DNA from: CAIVVT01 sp963757265 | Lineage (GTDB): Bacteria > Acidobacteriota > Terriglobia > Bryobacterales > Bryobacteraceae | Assembly: GCA_963757265.1 (NCBI GenBank) | Contig: CAVWRA010000006.1 | Location: 2,666,001-2,730,000 of the forward strand | Direction of reading: 5' to 3' | DNA: 64,000 nucleotides | Part shown: piece after piece, positions 45,138 to 53,122 of the stretch | Layout: each line of letters opens with the position of its first letter | Numbering within the stretch: the first letter of the stretch is position 1 | Notes under the pieces: model-generated | Database searches by the model: none | Told to the model about the DNA's origin: nothing | Seen by the model: the letters and a program-made list of their open reading frames with translations, nothing else | Position numbers and translations under genes: made by a program

Positions 45138-46109
45138 ATGCAAACATTGGGTCAGCGGCTTCGCGCTGAACGCGAGAAAATGGGCCGCTCGATTCCGGAG
45201 CTGGCCAGCCTGTTACGCATCCGGGTCGAGTTCTTCGAGGCCCTCGAAAAGGACCGCCCCGAGCAATTCCCCGGTCCGTTTTTCTACCGCAGTTTTCTGC
45301 GCCAGTATGCCGCCCTGCTCGAGCTGCCCGAGTCCTTCGTCGCGCCCGAGATCCAACGCTCGCTGGACGACGAGCGCGCCGTCGCGTTGGAACGCGACGC
45401 CCAGCTGGCGGACACGCGGCCGGACGTCCCTCCGCTGCCCACCGGGCGAACCGATCTGAAGCTGGAAACCCGTCGTTGGCTCACCCGTCTGGCCAGCCTG
45501 GTGGCCGTTCTGGCCGTATGCTCGGGCACTTACTTCGCCTGGCTGCACTGGGGACAGCGGCTTTTTCAGGAAGATCGCAAGCTCTCATCAGCCGCCAGAC
45601 CAGCGCGCCCGCAGACGGCGCAACGCACCCCCGCCGCCAGCGCGCCGCCGCCGGCCGCTCCTGCATCCGCCACGGCCCTGCAGAGCCCGCCGCCCGTGCA
45701 GCAAACTGTGCAGCCAGCGGAGCAGCCCGTTGCGCCTCCGCTCCCCGTTGCCAGTGCGCAGGCGCCGCCGGCCGCGCCGGCAGCTCCGCCGGTTGCCTTC
45801 GGGTCGGGCCCGCAACCGGCCGAGCGCGAGGGCGATCTGAGGGTCGAGGCCAGCGCTCTGTGCTGGGTGGACGGGTGGCGCGACGGCAAGCGATTCTATG
45901 GGGCCATGCTGCGCCCCGGCTCGTCTGTCGGATTCGCCGCTGCCGGCACTTTGCGGTTGCGCTTCGGCAACGCCGGCGCCGTCACGCTGCGGCTCAAGGG
46001 GCAGACTCTGCCCACCCTTGGCCCGTCGGGCCAGGTGCGCACCATCGAGTTGCAGAACGGAGAGTACCGCCTCGTTGCGCCCACGCCGCCGGCGCCGTTG
46101 AACGAGTAG
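45138..46109 (+). CDS. RodZ-like helix-turn-helix membrane protein
   Basis: 323 residues from ATG 45138. The N-terminal HTH_25 domain (TLGQRLRAEREKMGRSIPEL, FYRSFLRQYAALL) is the MreB-binding cytoplasmic domain of RodZ. One transmembrane helix follows (LASLVAVLAVCSGTYFAWL, about 118-136), then a long Pro/Ala/Gln linker and a C-terminal DUF4115-type beta domain (LRVEASALCWVDGWRDGKRF, LRLRFGNAGAVTLRLKG). Expected to link the MreB cytoskeleton to cell-wall synthesis. It converges with pgsA, 4 nt apart. Confidence 0.85.
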   Translation: MQTLGQRLRAEREKMGRSIPELASLLRIRVEFFEALEKDRPEQFPGPFFYRSFLRQYAALLELPESFVAPEIQRSLDDERAVALERDAQLADTRPDVPPLPTGRTDLKLETRRWLTRLASLVAVLAVCSGTYFAWLHWGQRLFQEDRKLSSAARPARPQTAQRTPAASAPPPAAPASATALQSPPPVQQTVQPAEQPVAPPLPVASAQAPPAAPAAPPVAFGSGPQPAEREGDLRVEASALCWVDGWRDGKRFYGAMLRPGSSVGFAAAGTLRLRFGNAGAVTLRLKGQTLPTLGPSGQVRTIELQNGEYRLVAPTPPAPLNE

Positions 46110-46113
46110 CGGG

Positions 46114-46765
46114 TTAGGATGGGCTCTTTTCGCCTGCGGGGCGCATCGCGGCCTTGCGCCGCTCGCCCTCCAGTTGCAGCAGTTCGATCCGCCGCCGCGC
46201 CTTGACGCTCTCGTTCGACCTTGTGCCAGAACTGGCCAAAGTAGCTGGCGGCGGAGAGCAGGGCAAACAACATCGCGCCCCACAGGCACACCCGCGCCGC
46301 CACTTCATAGACCGGGAAGTTGACGCTCAGCAGCACCAGCGAGATCGCCGCCACCTGGGCCACCATCTTCGATTTGCCCAGTTCGCTCGCCGCAATGGTG
46401 TAGCCTTCGCTGGCGGCAATGCTCCTCAACCCCGAAACGGCGAATTCCCGCCCGATGATCAGCACCGCCATCCAGCCCGGCACGCGATGTACCTGGACCA
46501 GGGCGATGAGCGCGGCCGAGATCAGCAGTTTGTCTGCGATCGGATCCAGCAGCATGCCCACCGTCGTGATCTGATTCCAGCGCCGCGCCAGGTAGCCGTC
46601 CAATAGATCGGTCAACGCCGCCGCCAGAAAAATGGCCAGCGCGATCATTTCGCTGGACAACAGCCAGGGGCCGCACTGCACCTGCAGATTTTGCTGCACC
46701 AGGACCGCGACCAGCACAGGCACGAAGAAGATCCGCAGCAGCGTTAATGTGTTGGGGATATTCAT
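46114..46765 (-). CDS. pgsA: CDP-diacylglycerol-glycerol-3-phosphate 3-phosphatidyltransferase (apparent 3' frameshift)
   Basis: The N-terminal 183 residues fit PgsA: NIPNTLTLLRIFFVPVLV at the start and the CDP-alcohol phosphotransferase signature (DLLDGYLARR, then TTVGMLLDPIAD) at residues about 53-78. It makes phosphatidylglycerol phosphate in the inner membrane. After FGQFWHKV (about 46217) the original frame runs on antisense through the RodZ-like gene to 45896, giving an overlong, Arg-rich tail. Removing one G restores NESVKARRRIELLQLEGERR and a stop at 46114, just before the convergent gene. A one-base insertion or sequencing error is therefore likely; the enzyme core is intact either way. 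Confidence 0.83.
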
Positions 46766-46944
46766 CGCCTCAACCCGAGCATACCCCGATCATCGGATGT
46801 TCACAATTCCGCAACACTTGTCGCACGCTCTTCCTGTGGAAATCTTGTGGATACTAAGTTCTTGCCTTGCATCCACTTGCGACATGGACCTCCGGAATAT
46901 GCACACCTATTTCCACAACTTGAGGTCGCCATAAGTGTAACAAG

Positions 46945-48345
46945 TCACGTCAAATGATGGACTTCGAAACCGGACAGCCGCGTGCGGACCGATTGCGGCG
47001 TATCCACGGCCATCCAGCACCCCTCCTCGGTATATCTCTCTTCCCGTACCACTGCGAATTCGTGCAATAACGCCACGCGGGCATATTCCGCCGGGGGGAA
47101 GAGGAATACGGCTCGGACGATCGGATCCTCCGGCAAGGCGCGATCGATCGCCCGCAGCAGCTCCAGGACCCCCTCGCCCGTGCGGGCTGAAACCCAAACC
47201 GCCGGCACGCCGCCCGCTTCGCCCGCCAGCCGTGCCCGAATCGACTCCCGGCCGGCCGCATCCGTTTCCAGCAGATCGCTCTTGTTCAGCACCAGCAGTT
47301 GCGGGGTCTTTTCCGCACCGATCTCCGCCAGAACCGACCGTACGTGGACGCTGTGCTCGCCGGCCGCCGGCGCCGTCGCGTCGATCACGTGCAGAATCAG
47401 CGCCGCCTCCACCACCTCTTCCAGCGTCGCGCGGAAGGCTTTCACCAGCGTGGTCGGCAACTGCCGGATGAATCCCACCGTGTCGCTCACCAGGACCCTC
47501 CGGCGCGAGGGCAGCGTAAGCTGCCGCACGGTCGGATCCAGGGTCGCGAACAGGCGCGCGTCGGCCGTCACGCCGGCCTCCGTCAGCCGGTTGAAAAGAG
47601 TGGACTTTCCGGCGTTGGTGTAGCCCGCCAGGGCCAGCGTCGCGAGCGGCACTGCCTGCCGCTGCCGCCGCTGCACGCCGCGCGAATTGCGCACCGCCTG
47701 CAGCTCGTCCGCAATCTTCTTGAGACGCTTGAAGATGCGCCGGCGGTCGGTTTCCAGCTGCGTCTCGCCGGGGCCGCGGGTGCCGATGCCACCGCCCAGT
47801 CGGGACATCGCCGTGCCCCGCCCGGTGAGCCGCGGCAGCAGGTAGTTGAGCTGCGCCAGCTCCACCTGCAGCTGCCCCTCGCGCGTCCGCGCCCGCCGCG
47901 CGAAAATGTCCAGAATCAATTGATTGCGGTCCACCACGCGGCATCCCAACGCCCCCTCCAGGTTGCGTTGCTGTGTGCCGCTGAGTTCGTGGTCGAAGAT
48001 CACCAAGTCGGCCTCGCGGGCCTCCACCAGCGCCTTCAGCTCGTCCAGTTTGCCGGACCCCACCAGCGTGGCCGGGTCGAACGCCGGCCGCTGCTGCAGA
48101 ATCCTCTCCTGGACATCCGCGCCCGCGCTCCCGGCCAGCGCCGCCAGTTCCTCGAGCGACTCTTCCGCGGGAAAAGAATCACGCGCCTGGGGGCTGGGTT
48201 TTCGGCGTGTGGTCAGCTCCACCGCCGCCAGTATTGCTTTTTCGCCGGACGGGGCCGCCGTGTCAGGCCTCCGTGGCTTCTCCGCCGGCTGGGGCAGCCG
48301 GAGCACCCACGGACGCCGCGGCCGGGTGGATCGTCGGGCTGCCAT
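46945..48345 (-). CDS. hflX: Ribosome-associated GTPase HflX
   Basis: 466 residues. The HflX N-terminal domain (LVGSGKLDELKALVEAREAD, VIFDHELSGTQQRNLE, VVDRNQLILDIFARRARTRE) is followed by the glycine-rich GGIGTRGPGETQLETDRR and a coiled coil. GTPase motifs: GYTNAGKSTLFN (G1), DTVGFI (G3), LNKSDLL (G4), SARTG (G5). It splits stalled or stressed ribosomes. Its start overlaps the end of hfq by about 80 nt in another frame; a start nearer MKRI-type internal positions is not evident, so hfq-hflX coupling is likely. Confidence 0.95.
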   Translation of the reverse strand: MAARRSTRPRRPWVLRLPQPAEKPRRPDTAAPSGEKAILAAVELTTRRKPSPQARDSFPAEESLEELAALAGSAGADVQERILQQRPAFDPATLVGSGKLDELKALVEAREADLVIFDHELSGTQQRNLEGALGCRVVDRNQLILDIFARRARTREGQLQVELAQLNYLLPRLTGRGTAMSRLGGGIGTRGPGETQLETDRRRIFKRLKKIADELQAVRNSRGVQRRQRQAVPLATLALAGYTNAGKSTLFNRLTEAGVTADARLFATLDPTVRQLTLPSRRRVLVSDTVGFIRQLPTTLVKAFRATLEEVVEAALILHVIDATAPAAGEHSVHVRSVLAEIGAEKTPQLLVLNKSDLLETDAAGRESIRARLAGEAGGVPAVWVSARTGEGVLELLRAIDRALPEDPIVRAVFLFPPAEYARVALLHEFAVVREERYTEEGCWMAVDTPQSVRTRLSGFEVHHLT

Positions 48346-48601
48346 ACACCGGCCGTGATACGACGACCGTGGAAATGGCGTGCTTGAAGATCAGTTGTTC
48401 CTGATTGTTGGTCTCGAGAATCACCGAGTATTTGTCGAAACTCTTGATGCGGCCGGAGAGTTTCACTCCGCTCATCAGGTAGATAGTCAGGAAAATCTTT
48501 TCCTTGCGAGCGTTGTTGAGGAACGCTTCCTGTATGTTCTGAGCGGTCTTGTCCATTCCAGGACGCTTCGGGATGGCTGGGGCTTTTCTGATTTCTTCCA
48601 T
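48263..48601 (-). CDS. hfq: RNA chaperone Hfq
   Basis: 112 residues. Sm1: NIQEAFLNNARKEKIFLTIY and LMSGVKLSGRIKSFDKYSVI; Sm2: KHAISTVVVSRP (the YKHAIST-type motif). The hexameric ring binds A-rich and U-rich RNA and supports sRNA regulation. Start ATG 48601 is supported by AAGGAGGGG 8 nt upstream; this adds 15 residues (EEIRKAPAIPKRPG) before the usual MDKTAQ start. A Pro/Ala-rich C-terminal tail of about 25 residues is acidic at the end. First gene of hfq-hflX. Confidence 0.96.
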   Translation of the reverse strand: MEEIRKAPAIPKRPGMDKTAQNIQEAFLNNARKEKIFLTIYLMSGVKLSGRIKSFDKYSVILETNNQEQLIFKHAISTVVVSRPVYGSPTIHPAAASVGAPAAPAGGEATEA

Positions 48602-48861
48602 TTGTTGTGCCCCTCCTTACGAGTAGGGTTTCTAAATCCACTTCATTCGTTCGGCCGCCGCGCGAAAAGCCGGCGTGCCGCCACTCCAACCTGGCTGGCC
48701 CATCGGAGAGGCGCTGACCTCGGCGCGCTCAAGACCTCCACGCGCTGGCCCCGGCGTACTCACCCTTGTGGGCACAACTCAGGTTGTGTTTCAAGTGTAA
48801 TGCTTTCAAGATACTGGAGCAAGACAGGGACCAGCCGCCCGGACCGGATGCGCTATTCTCG

Positions 48862-49764
48862 GTGGAAGTGGATGCCGAAAAGCTCGGGCTTCGCGCCGCC
48901 TTGGCCGGGATGGCCATCAGTGCCGCTCTGGCCGTTGCCAAGATCCTGATCGGCTGGCGCGCGGGCTCCCAGGCCGTCATCGCCGACGGCCTCGAGAACG
49001 CCGCGGATGTACTGTACTCCCTCGCCGTTATCATCGGCCTCCTGGTCGCCGCCCGTCCCCCCGACGCGGACCATCCTTACGGCCATGGGCGGTTTGAAAC
49101 CCTCACCGGGCTCTTGCTGGGACATGTTCTCAGTCTCCTGGGCATCGTCATCGCCTGGCGCTCGCTGGCGCTGCTCTCCTCCCCGCGCCCTGCCCCGGCC
49201 GCCTACGCGCTGTGGCCGCTGGCGGTTTCGATTGTGTTGAAGGCGTTTCTTTCGACTTACAAGATGCGCACCGGGCGGCGCATCGGCAGCTCCGCATTGG
49301 TCGCTGACGCCTGGAACGACGCCGTTGACATCTTGTCCGGCAGCGCGGCCCTGCTGGCCGTCGGCCTAGCGGTCTTGTTCCCCCTCCAGTGCCGCTACGC
49401 CGATCCCATCGGCGGCGTCGCTGTAGGCGTCGTCATTGTCCTGCTGGGCTTCCGCGTGGTGCGCCAGACCGCTCTGTATCTCATGGACACGATGCCCGAA
49501 CCCGGCACCATGAAATCCATCCGCGCCGCCGCGCTGACGGTCGCCGGCGCCCTCGAGGTGGAGAAGTGCTTCGCCCGCAAGACCGGGCTGCGCTACCACG
49601 TGGACCTCCATCTGGAGGTTGATCCGGACCTGACCGTGCGCGCCTCCCACTCCATCGCCGAACAGGTACGCAACAAGGTGAAGGCCGAGCTGCCCTGGGT
49701 CGCCGACGTGCTGGTGCACGTCGAGCCCCATCCCCGCAGATTACGCCAGAACTGTCCGGAATAA
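48862..49764 (+). CDS. Cation diffusion facilitator family transporter
   Basis: About 300 residues. AVIADGLENAADVLYSLAVI (helix II with D-x-x-E-N-x-x-D in place of the usual H/D-x-x-x-D) and ADAWNDAVDILSGSAALLAV (helix V, D-x-x-x-D) form the metal site; PDADHPYGHGRFETL is the family loop. The C-terminal cytoplasmic domain holds YHVDLHLEVDPDLTVRASH. Exports Zn, Fe, Mn or similar by proton antiport. Helix II carries Asp rather than His at the first ligand, a feature often linked to Mn or Fe specificity; this is inference. Start uncertain: GTG 48862, ATG 48871 or an ATG at 48766. Confidence 0.9.
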   Translation: MEVDAEKLGLRAALAGMAISAALAVAKILIGWRAGSQAVIADGLENAADVLYSLAVIIGLLVAARPPDADHPYGHGRFETLTGLLLGHVLSLLGIVIAWRSLALLSSPRPAPAAYALWPLAVSIVLKAFLSTYKMRTGRRIGSSALVADAWNDAVDILSGSAALLAVGLAVLFPLQCRYADPIGGVAVGVVIVLLGFRVVRQTALYLMDTMPEPGTMKSIRAAALTVAGALEVEKCFARKTGLRYHVDLHLEVDPDLTVRASHSIAEQVRNKVKAELPWVADVLVHVEPHPRRLRQNCPE

Positions 49765-49811
49765 TCCCCGCCGCGCGGGCGGGTAAAATCACGCTAAGGG
49801 GGACGGATGTC

Positions 49812-51539
49812 GTGGAAAACATCGAAATTGCTCACCTCCTCAGCGAGACCGCCGATTTGATGGAGATCGCCGAAGAAGACGGCTTTCGCATTCGTAGCTA
49901 CCGCAACGGCGCGAGCGTCATCGAGGGTTATCCGGAACGGATCGAGGACATCCTCAAGGACCCATCCCGCAAGTTGACCGAAATTCCCGGCATCGGCAAA
50001 GGGTTGGCCGCCGTGCTCGAGGAGATCTCCCGCCGCGGCAGCTTCGAACGCCGCGACCAGCTTCTCGAGCGCTACCCGCCCACCGCGCTCGAGATGCTGA
50101 AGATTCCCGGCTTGGGTCCCAAGACGATCCGCACCCTGTGGGATCATTTCCGCGTCTCGACTCTCGAAGAGCTCGAGCAGCTCTGCCGCGACCACAAGCT
50201 CCAGCAACTGCCGCGCATGGGCTTGAAGCTCGAGGAGAAGATCCTGCGCGGCCTCAGCCACTATCGCCAGAGCGCCGGCCGGTTCCTGCTCGGCTTCGCC
50301 ACCGCCACCGCCGACGAGTTGACGGCCTATCTCGCGACAACTCCCGGTGTCGAACGCGTCACGCCGGCGGGCAGCCTGCGCCGCGGTAAGGAGACCGTTG
50401 GCGATCTCGATTTGCTCGTCGCCGGGCCCGGAGCCGCCGCCGCGCTGGACCGTTTTGTCGCCCACCCGCGCGTGCACGATGTTCTCGGCCACGGCTCCAA
50501 TAAGGCCAGCGCGCGTTTCGGCTTGGAGGGCATTCAGGTGGACGTGCGCGCCGTGCCCGACCAGAGCTACGGCGCGGCGATGCAATATTTCACCGGCAGC
50601 AAGGACCACAACGTGCATCTGCGCCAGCGCGCTCAGAGCCTGGGCCTGACGCTGAACGAATACGGCCTGTCACAACTCGACAGCGGCAAAGTGGTGGCCT
50701 CGCGCACCGAAGAGGAAATCTACACCGCCCTCGGCCTGGAGTGGATCCCGCCCGAGCTGCGTGAGAATTCAGGCGAAATCGAGGCCGCCGAGCGCGGCGA
50801 ATTGCCTGCGCTCATCGAGGTCGCCGACATTCGCGGCGATCTGCACATGCATACCCGCGAAAGCGATGGCCGCGGCACGCTCGAGGAGATGGCCGAAGCC
50901 GCCGGCGCGCTGGGCTACGAGTATATTGCCATCACGGACCACTCCAAGGCGCTGGCCATGGCCAACGGCCTGGATGAACGCCGCGCCGTCGATTTCGCGG
51001 CGCTGGTCCGCGCCTACAACCGCGAACACCACGGCCTCCACATCTTCTCCGGGCTCGAGTGCGATATTCTGCGCGACGGCCGCATGGACTTGAGCGCGGA
51101 CGCCCTGGCCGAACTCGACTTCGTCATCGTCAGCGTCCACAGCTACATGAACCTGGATTCCGCCGAAATGACGGACCGGCTGCTGCGCGCGCTCGAGAGC
51201 CCGTCGGTGAAGGCGCTCGGCCATCCCACCGGACGCGTCCTGCTGCACCGTGAAGCCTACGTTTACGACTTCGACCGCATCGCCGCCGCAGCCGCGCGGC
51301 GCGGGGTCTGGATGGAGATCAACGCCAGCCCGGAGCGTCTCGATCTGCACGCCACGCTCCTGCGCCGTGCCAAAACGCTGGGCGTGAAATTTGTTGTATC
51401 GACCGACGCCCATCATCCGAAACATCTTTCCAGCATGCGTTTCGGCGTCACCATGGCCCGCCGCGGCTGGCTGACCAAAGATGATGTGATGAATACACGC
51501 GGCCTCCGCGCTTTCACCGCCGCGCTCGCGCGCCACTGA
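49812..51539 (+). CDS. polX: DNA polymerase X with PHP exonuclease domain
   Basis: 575 residues. Helix-hairpin-helix motifs (TEIPGIGKGLAAVL, KIPGLGPKTIRTL) lie in the first 130 residues. The nucleotidyltransferase motif GSLRRGKETVGDLDLL is at 187-202, with the third Asp in IQVDVRAVP. The C-terminal PHP domain starts RGDLHMHTRESDGRGTLEEM and has AITDHSKALAMANG, SVHSYMN, KALGHPTGR and VSTDAHH metal ligands. Fills short gaps in base-excision repair and has 3'-5' exonuclease potential. It is followed by a NUDIX gene 6 nt later on the same strand. Confidence 0.95.
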   Translation: MENIEIAHLLSETADLMEIAEEDGFRIRSYRNGASVIEGYPERIEDILKDPSRKLTEIPGIGKGLAAVLEEISRRGSFERRDQLLERYPPTALEMLKIPGLGPKTIRTLWDHFRVSTLEELEQLCRDHKLQQLPRMGLKLEEKILRGLSHYRQSAGRFLLGFATATADELTAYLATTPGVERVTPAGSLRRGKETVGDLDLLVAGPGAAAALDRFVAHPRVHDVLGHGSNKASARFGLEGIQVDVRAVPDQSYGAAMQYFTGSKDHNVHLRQRAQSLGLTLNEYGLSQLDSGKVVASRTEEEIYTALGLEWIPPELRENSGEIEAAERGELPALIEVADIRGDLHMHTRESDGRGTLEEMAEAAGALGYEYIAITDHSKALAMANGLDERRAVDFAALVRAYNREHHGLHIFSGLECDILRDGRMDLSADALAELDFVIVSVHSYMNLDSAEMTDRLLRALESPSVKALGHPTGRVLLHREAYVYDFDRIAAAAARRGVWMEINASPERLDLHATLLRRAKTLGVKFVVSTDAHHPKHLSSMRFGVTMARRGWLTKDDVMNTRGLRAFTAALARH

Positions 51540-51545
51540 TTTCTT

Positions 51546-52100
51546 ATGCCCATGAAACTCATTTCCAGCCAGGAGATCTGCCGCACGCCCATCTTCTGGG
51601 TGACCATGGATCACGCCGTGGACCCCGGCGGTTTCGAGATCCGGCGCGCCGTCGTCCAGCACGCCGGCTCGGCCGTCATGATGCCCATCGACGCGCGCGG
51701 CCGCCTGCTGCTGGTTCGTCAGTACCGGCTGCCCGCGCGCGCCTACATGTGGGAGCTGTCCGCCGGCCGCATTGATCCCGGCGAAACGCCGCTGAAAGCG
51801 GCCCGGCGCGAGTTGATCGAGGAGACCGGTTACCGCGCGCGCCACTGGTCCAGGCTCGGCAGCTTCTTCGCCAGTCCCGGCTACGTCGCCGAGCGCATGA
51901 CCATCTTCGTCGCCCGGGATTTGACGGCCGGCCCGGCCATGCCCATGGAGGACGAGCGCATCGAGACTCGCTGGTTCTCGATGCGCGAGATCGCCGCGAT
52001 GATCGAAACCGGGCGCATCCAGGACGCCAAGACGATCGTCGGCTACGCGCTGTGGCAAATGCATCGCCGTGCCCGCTACGGCGCCGGCGCCACGGTGTAA
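51546..52100 (+). CDS. NUDIX hydrolase (ADP-ribose pyrophosphatase-like)
   Basis: 184 residues. The Nudix box is GETPLKAARRELIEETGY (about 81-98), with the preceding MWELSAGRIDPG and following FFASPGYVAERM typical of ADP-ribose pyrophosphatases. Hydrolyses a nucleoside diphosphate sugar such as ADP-ribose, a housekeeping function. Probably co-transcribed with polX (6-nt gap). Its last 25 nt overlap the end of the convergent vWA gene. Confidence 0.9.
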   Translation: MPMKLISSQEICRTPIFWVTMDHAVDPGGFEIRRAVVQHAGSAVMMPIDARGRLLLVRQYRLPARAYMWELSAGRIDPGETPLKAARRELIEETGYRARHWSRLGSFFASPGYVAERMTIFVARDLTAGPAMPMEDERIETRWFSMREIAAMIETGRIQDAKTIVGYALWQMHRRARYGAGATV

Positions 52101-53122
52101 TAGCCGCTGCGGGCGCGGATCTCGACTTTGCCCACTCGTGCGCGCGCCTCGTCCGTGAGCTGCACTTCGAGGCGCCGGAAAGCGCCTTCGGGTCCCGGTT
52201 GCGGACGGATCGCCAGGTCGTAGCGCCGCCGCACGCGCTCCATCATCTCGACAAAACGTCCGCCCGTTCTGTCGGCGCGCAGCACTTCGCCGCCGGTCTC
52301 GCGCGCCAGCCTGAATACATCCAGCGGAGTGAAATCGGGATTCGCATTGGCCCCCGGCGGCACGGGCTTCGGCGGCCGCGCGTCCGCCGGCACGATCGCA
52401 CTCAACGTCACGTCCAAACCGGACAGCGCGCGCAGGACCTTTTCATCCGGCGTCTGGTAATGCATGCCCTTGTTGTCGGTGAGGACAATCAGCGAGCGCC
52501 GCCCGGCGAAGGGCGGCTGCTTCGCCAGCCAGTCCGCGGTTTCCAGAATCGCGCCGTTGAGATTGCTGCCCGCGCCGACATCGTGTTCGAACAGCGACTC
52601 CTGGATCATGCGCGCCGCCGCGCGCCGGTCGCTCGTCGGTTCCACCAGCGGTAGCATTCTCCGCCCGAACACCAGCACGGCCACCTGGTCCTCCGGCTGG
52701 AGACTCCCCAGGGCATTTTCGGCGACCGTCGCCATTTCCACCAGAATCCTGCTCATGCTGCCCGAAACATCGAACAGCAGGATCACCTCGAGCGCCTCGC
52801 GGCTCTGGCCGAACGCCGCCAGTTGGACCGGCTGCCCGTCGTCGAAAACGCGAAAGTCGGTTTGTGTCAATCCGTCCACCGGCCGTCCTGAGCGCAGAAC
52901 CTGCGTATCGATCCGCACCAGCGCCGTGGAGGAGCGAAACACGGTGTTCGGAGCGAGGCTCGATTCGCCGCCTGGCTTAGCGCTGCTGTTCGGCGCGCCC
53001 GCCGGCTGCGTTTTCGTCGCCTCCGCCCCCGGCTGCGATTGCGGGGCCGGTTCCGGCTTCACGCGCGGCCATTGTGCCGCGGGACTTGCGCACGCGACGA
53101 TCAGAAGGAGCAGAGCCCGCAT
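52076..53122 (-). CDS. Secreted VWFA-related (vWA-domain) protein
   Basis: 348 residues from ATG 53122. Signal peptide RALLLLIVACASPAAQ, a Pro/Ala-rich linker, then VRIDTQVLRSGRPVDGLTQT, the beta-strand module of acidobacterial VWFA-related proteins. The vWA fold has an intact metal site (LLFDVSGSMSRI), GSNLNGAILETADWLAKQ and RSLIVLTDNKG. Likely binds a protein ligand in the periplasm. The ATG shares two bases with the selB ATG (CATG), head to head. No ribosome-binding site is evident for this start; the open frame continues about 280 codons upstream antisense to selB, which is unlikely to be used. Confidence 0.82.
   Translation of the reverse strand: MRALLLLIVACASPAAQWPRVKPEPAPQSQPGAEATKTQPAGAPNSSAKPGGESSLAPNTVFRSSTALVRIDTQVLRSGRPVDGLTQTDFRVFDDGQPVQLAAFGQSREALEVILLFDVSGSMSRILVEMATVAENALGSLQPEDQVAVLVFGRRMLPLVEPTSDRRAAARMIQESLFEHDVGAGSNLNGAILETADWLAKQPPFAGRRSLIVLTDNKGMHYQTPDEKVLRALSGLDVTLSAIVPADARPPKPVPPGANANPDFTPLDVFRLARETGGEVLRADRTGGRFVEMMERVRRRYDLAIRPQPGPEGAFRRLEVQLTDEARARVGKVEIRARSGYYTVAPAP

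Noticed and set aside
45896..46215. Antisense C-terminal extension of pgsA through the RodZ-like gene
   Set aside because: It would add over 100 low-complexity residues and overlap a well-supported gene; a one-base frameshift explains it better.
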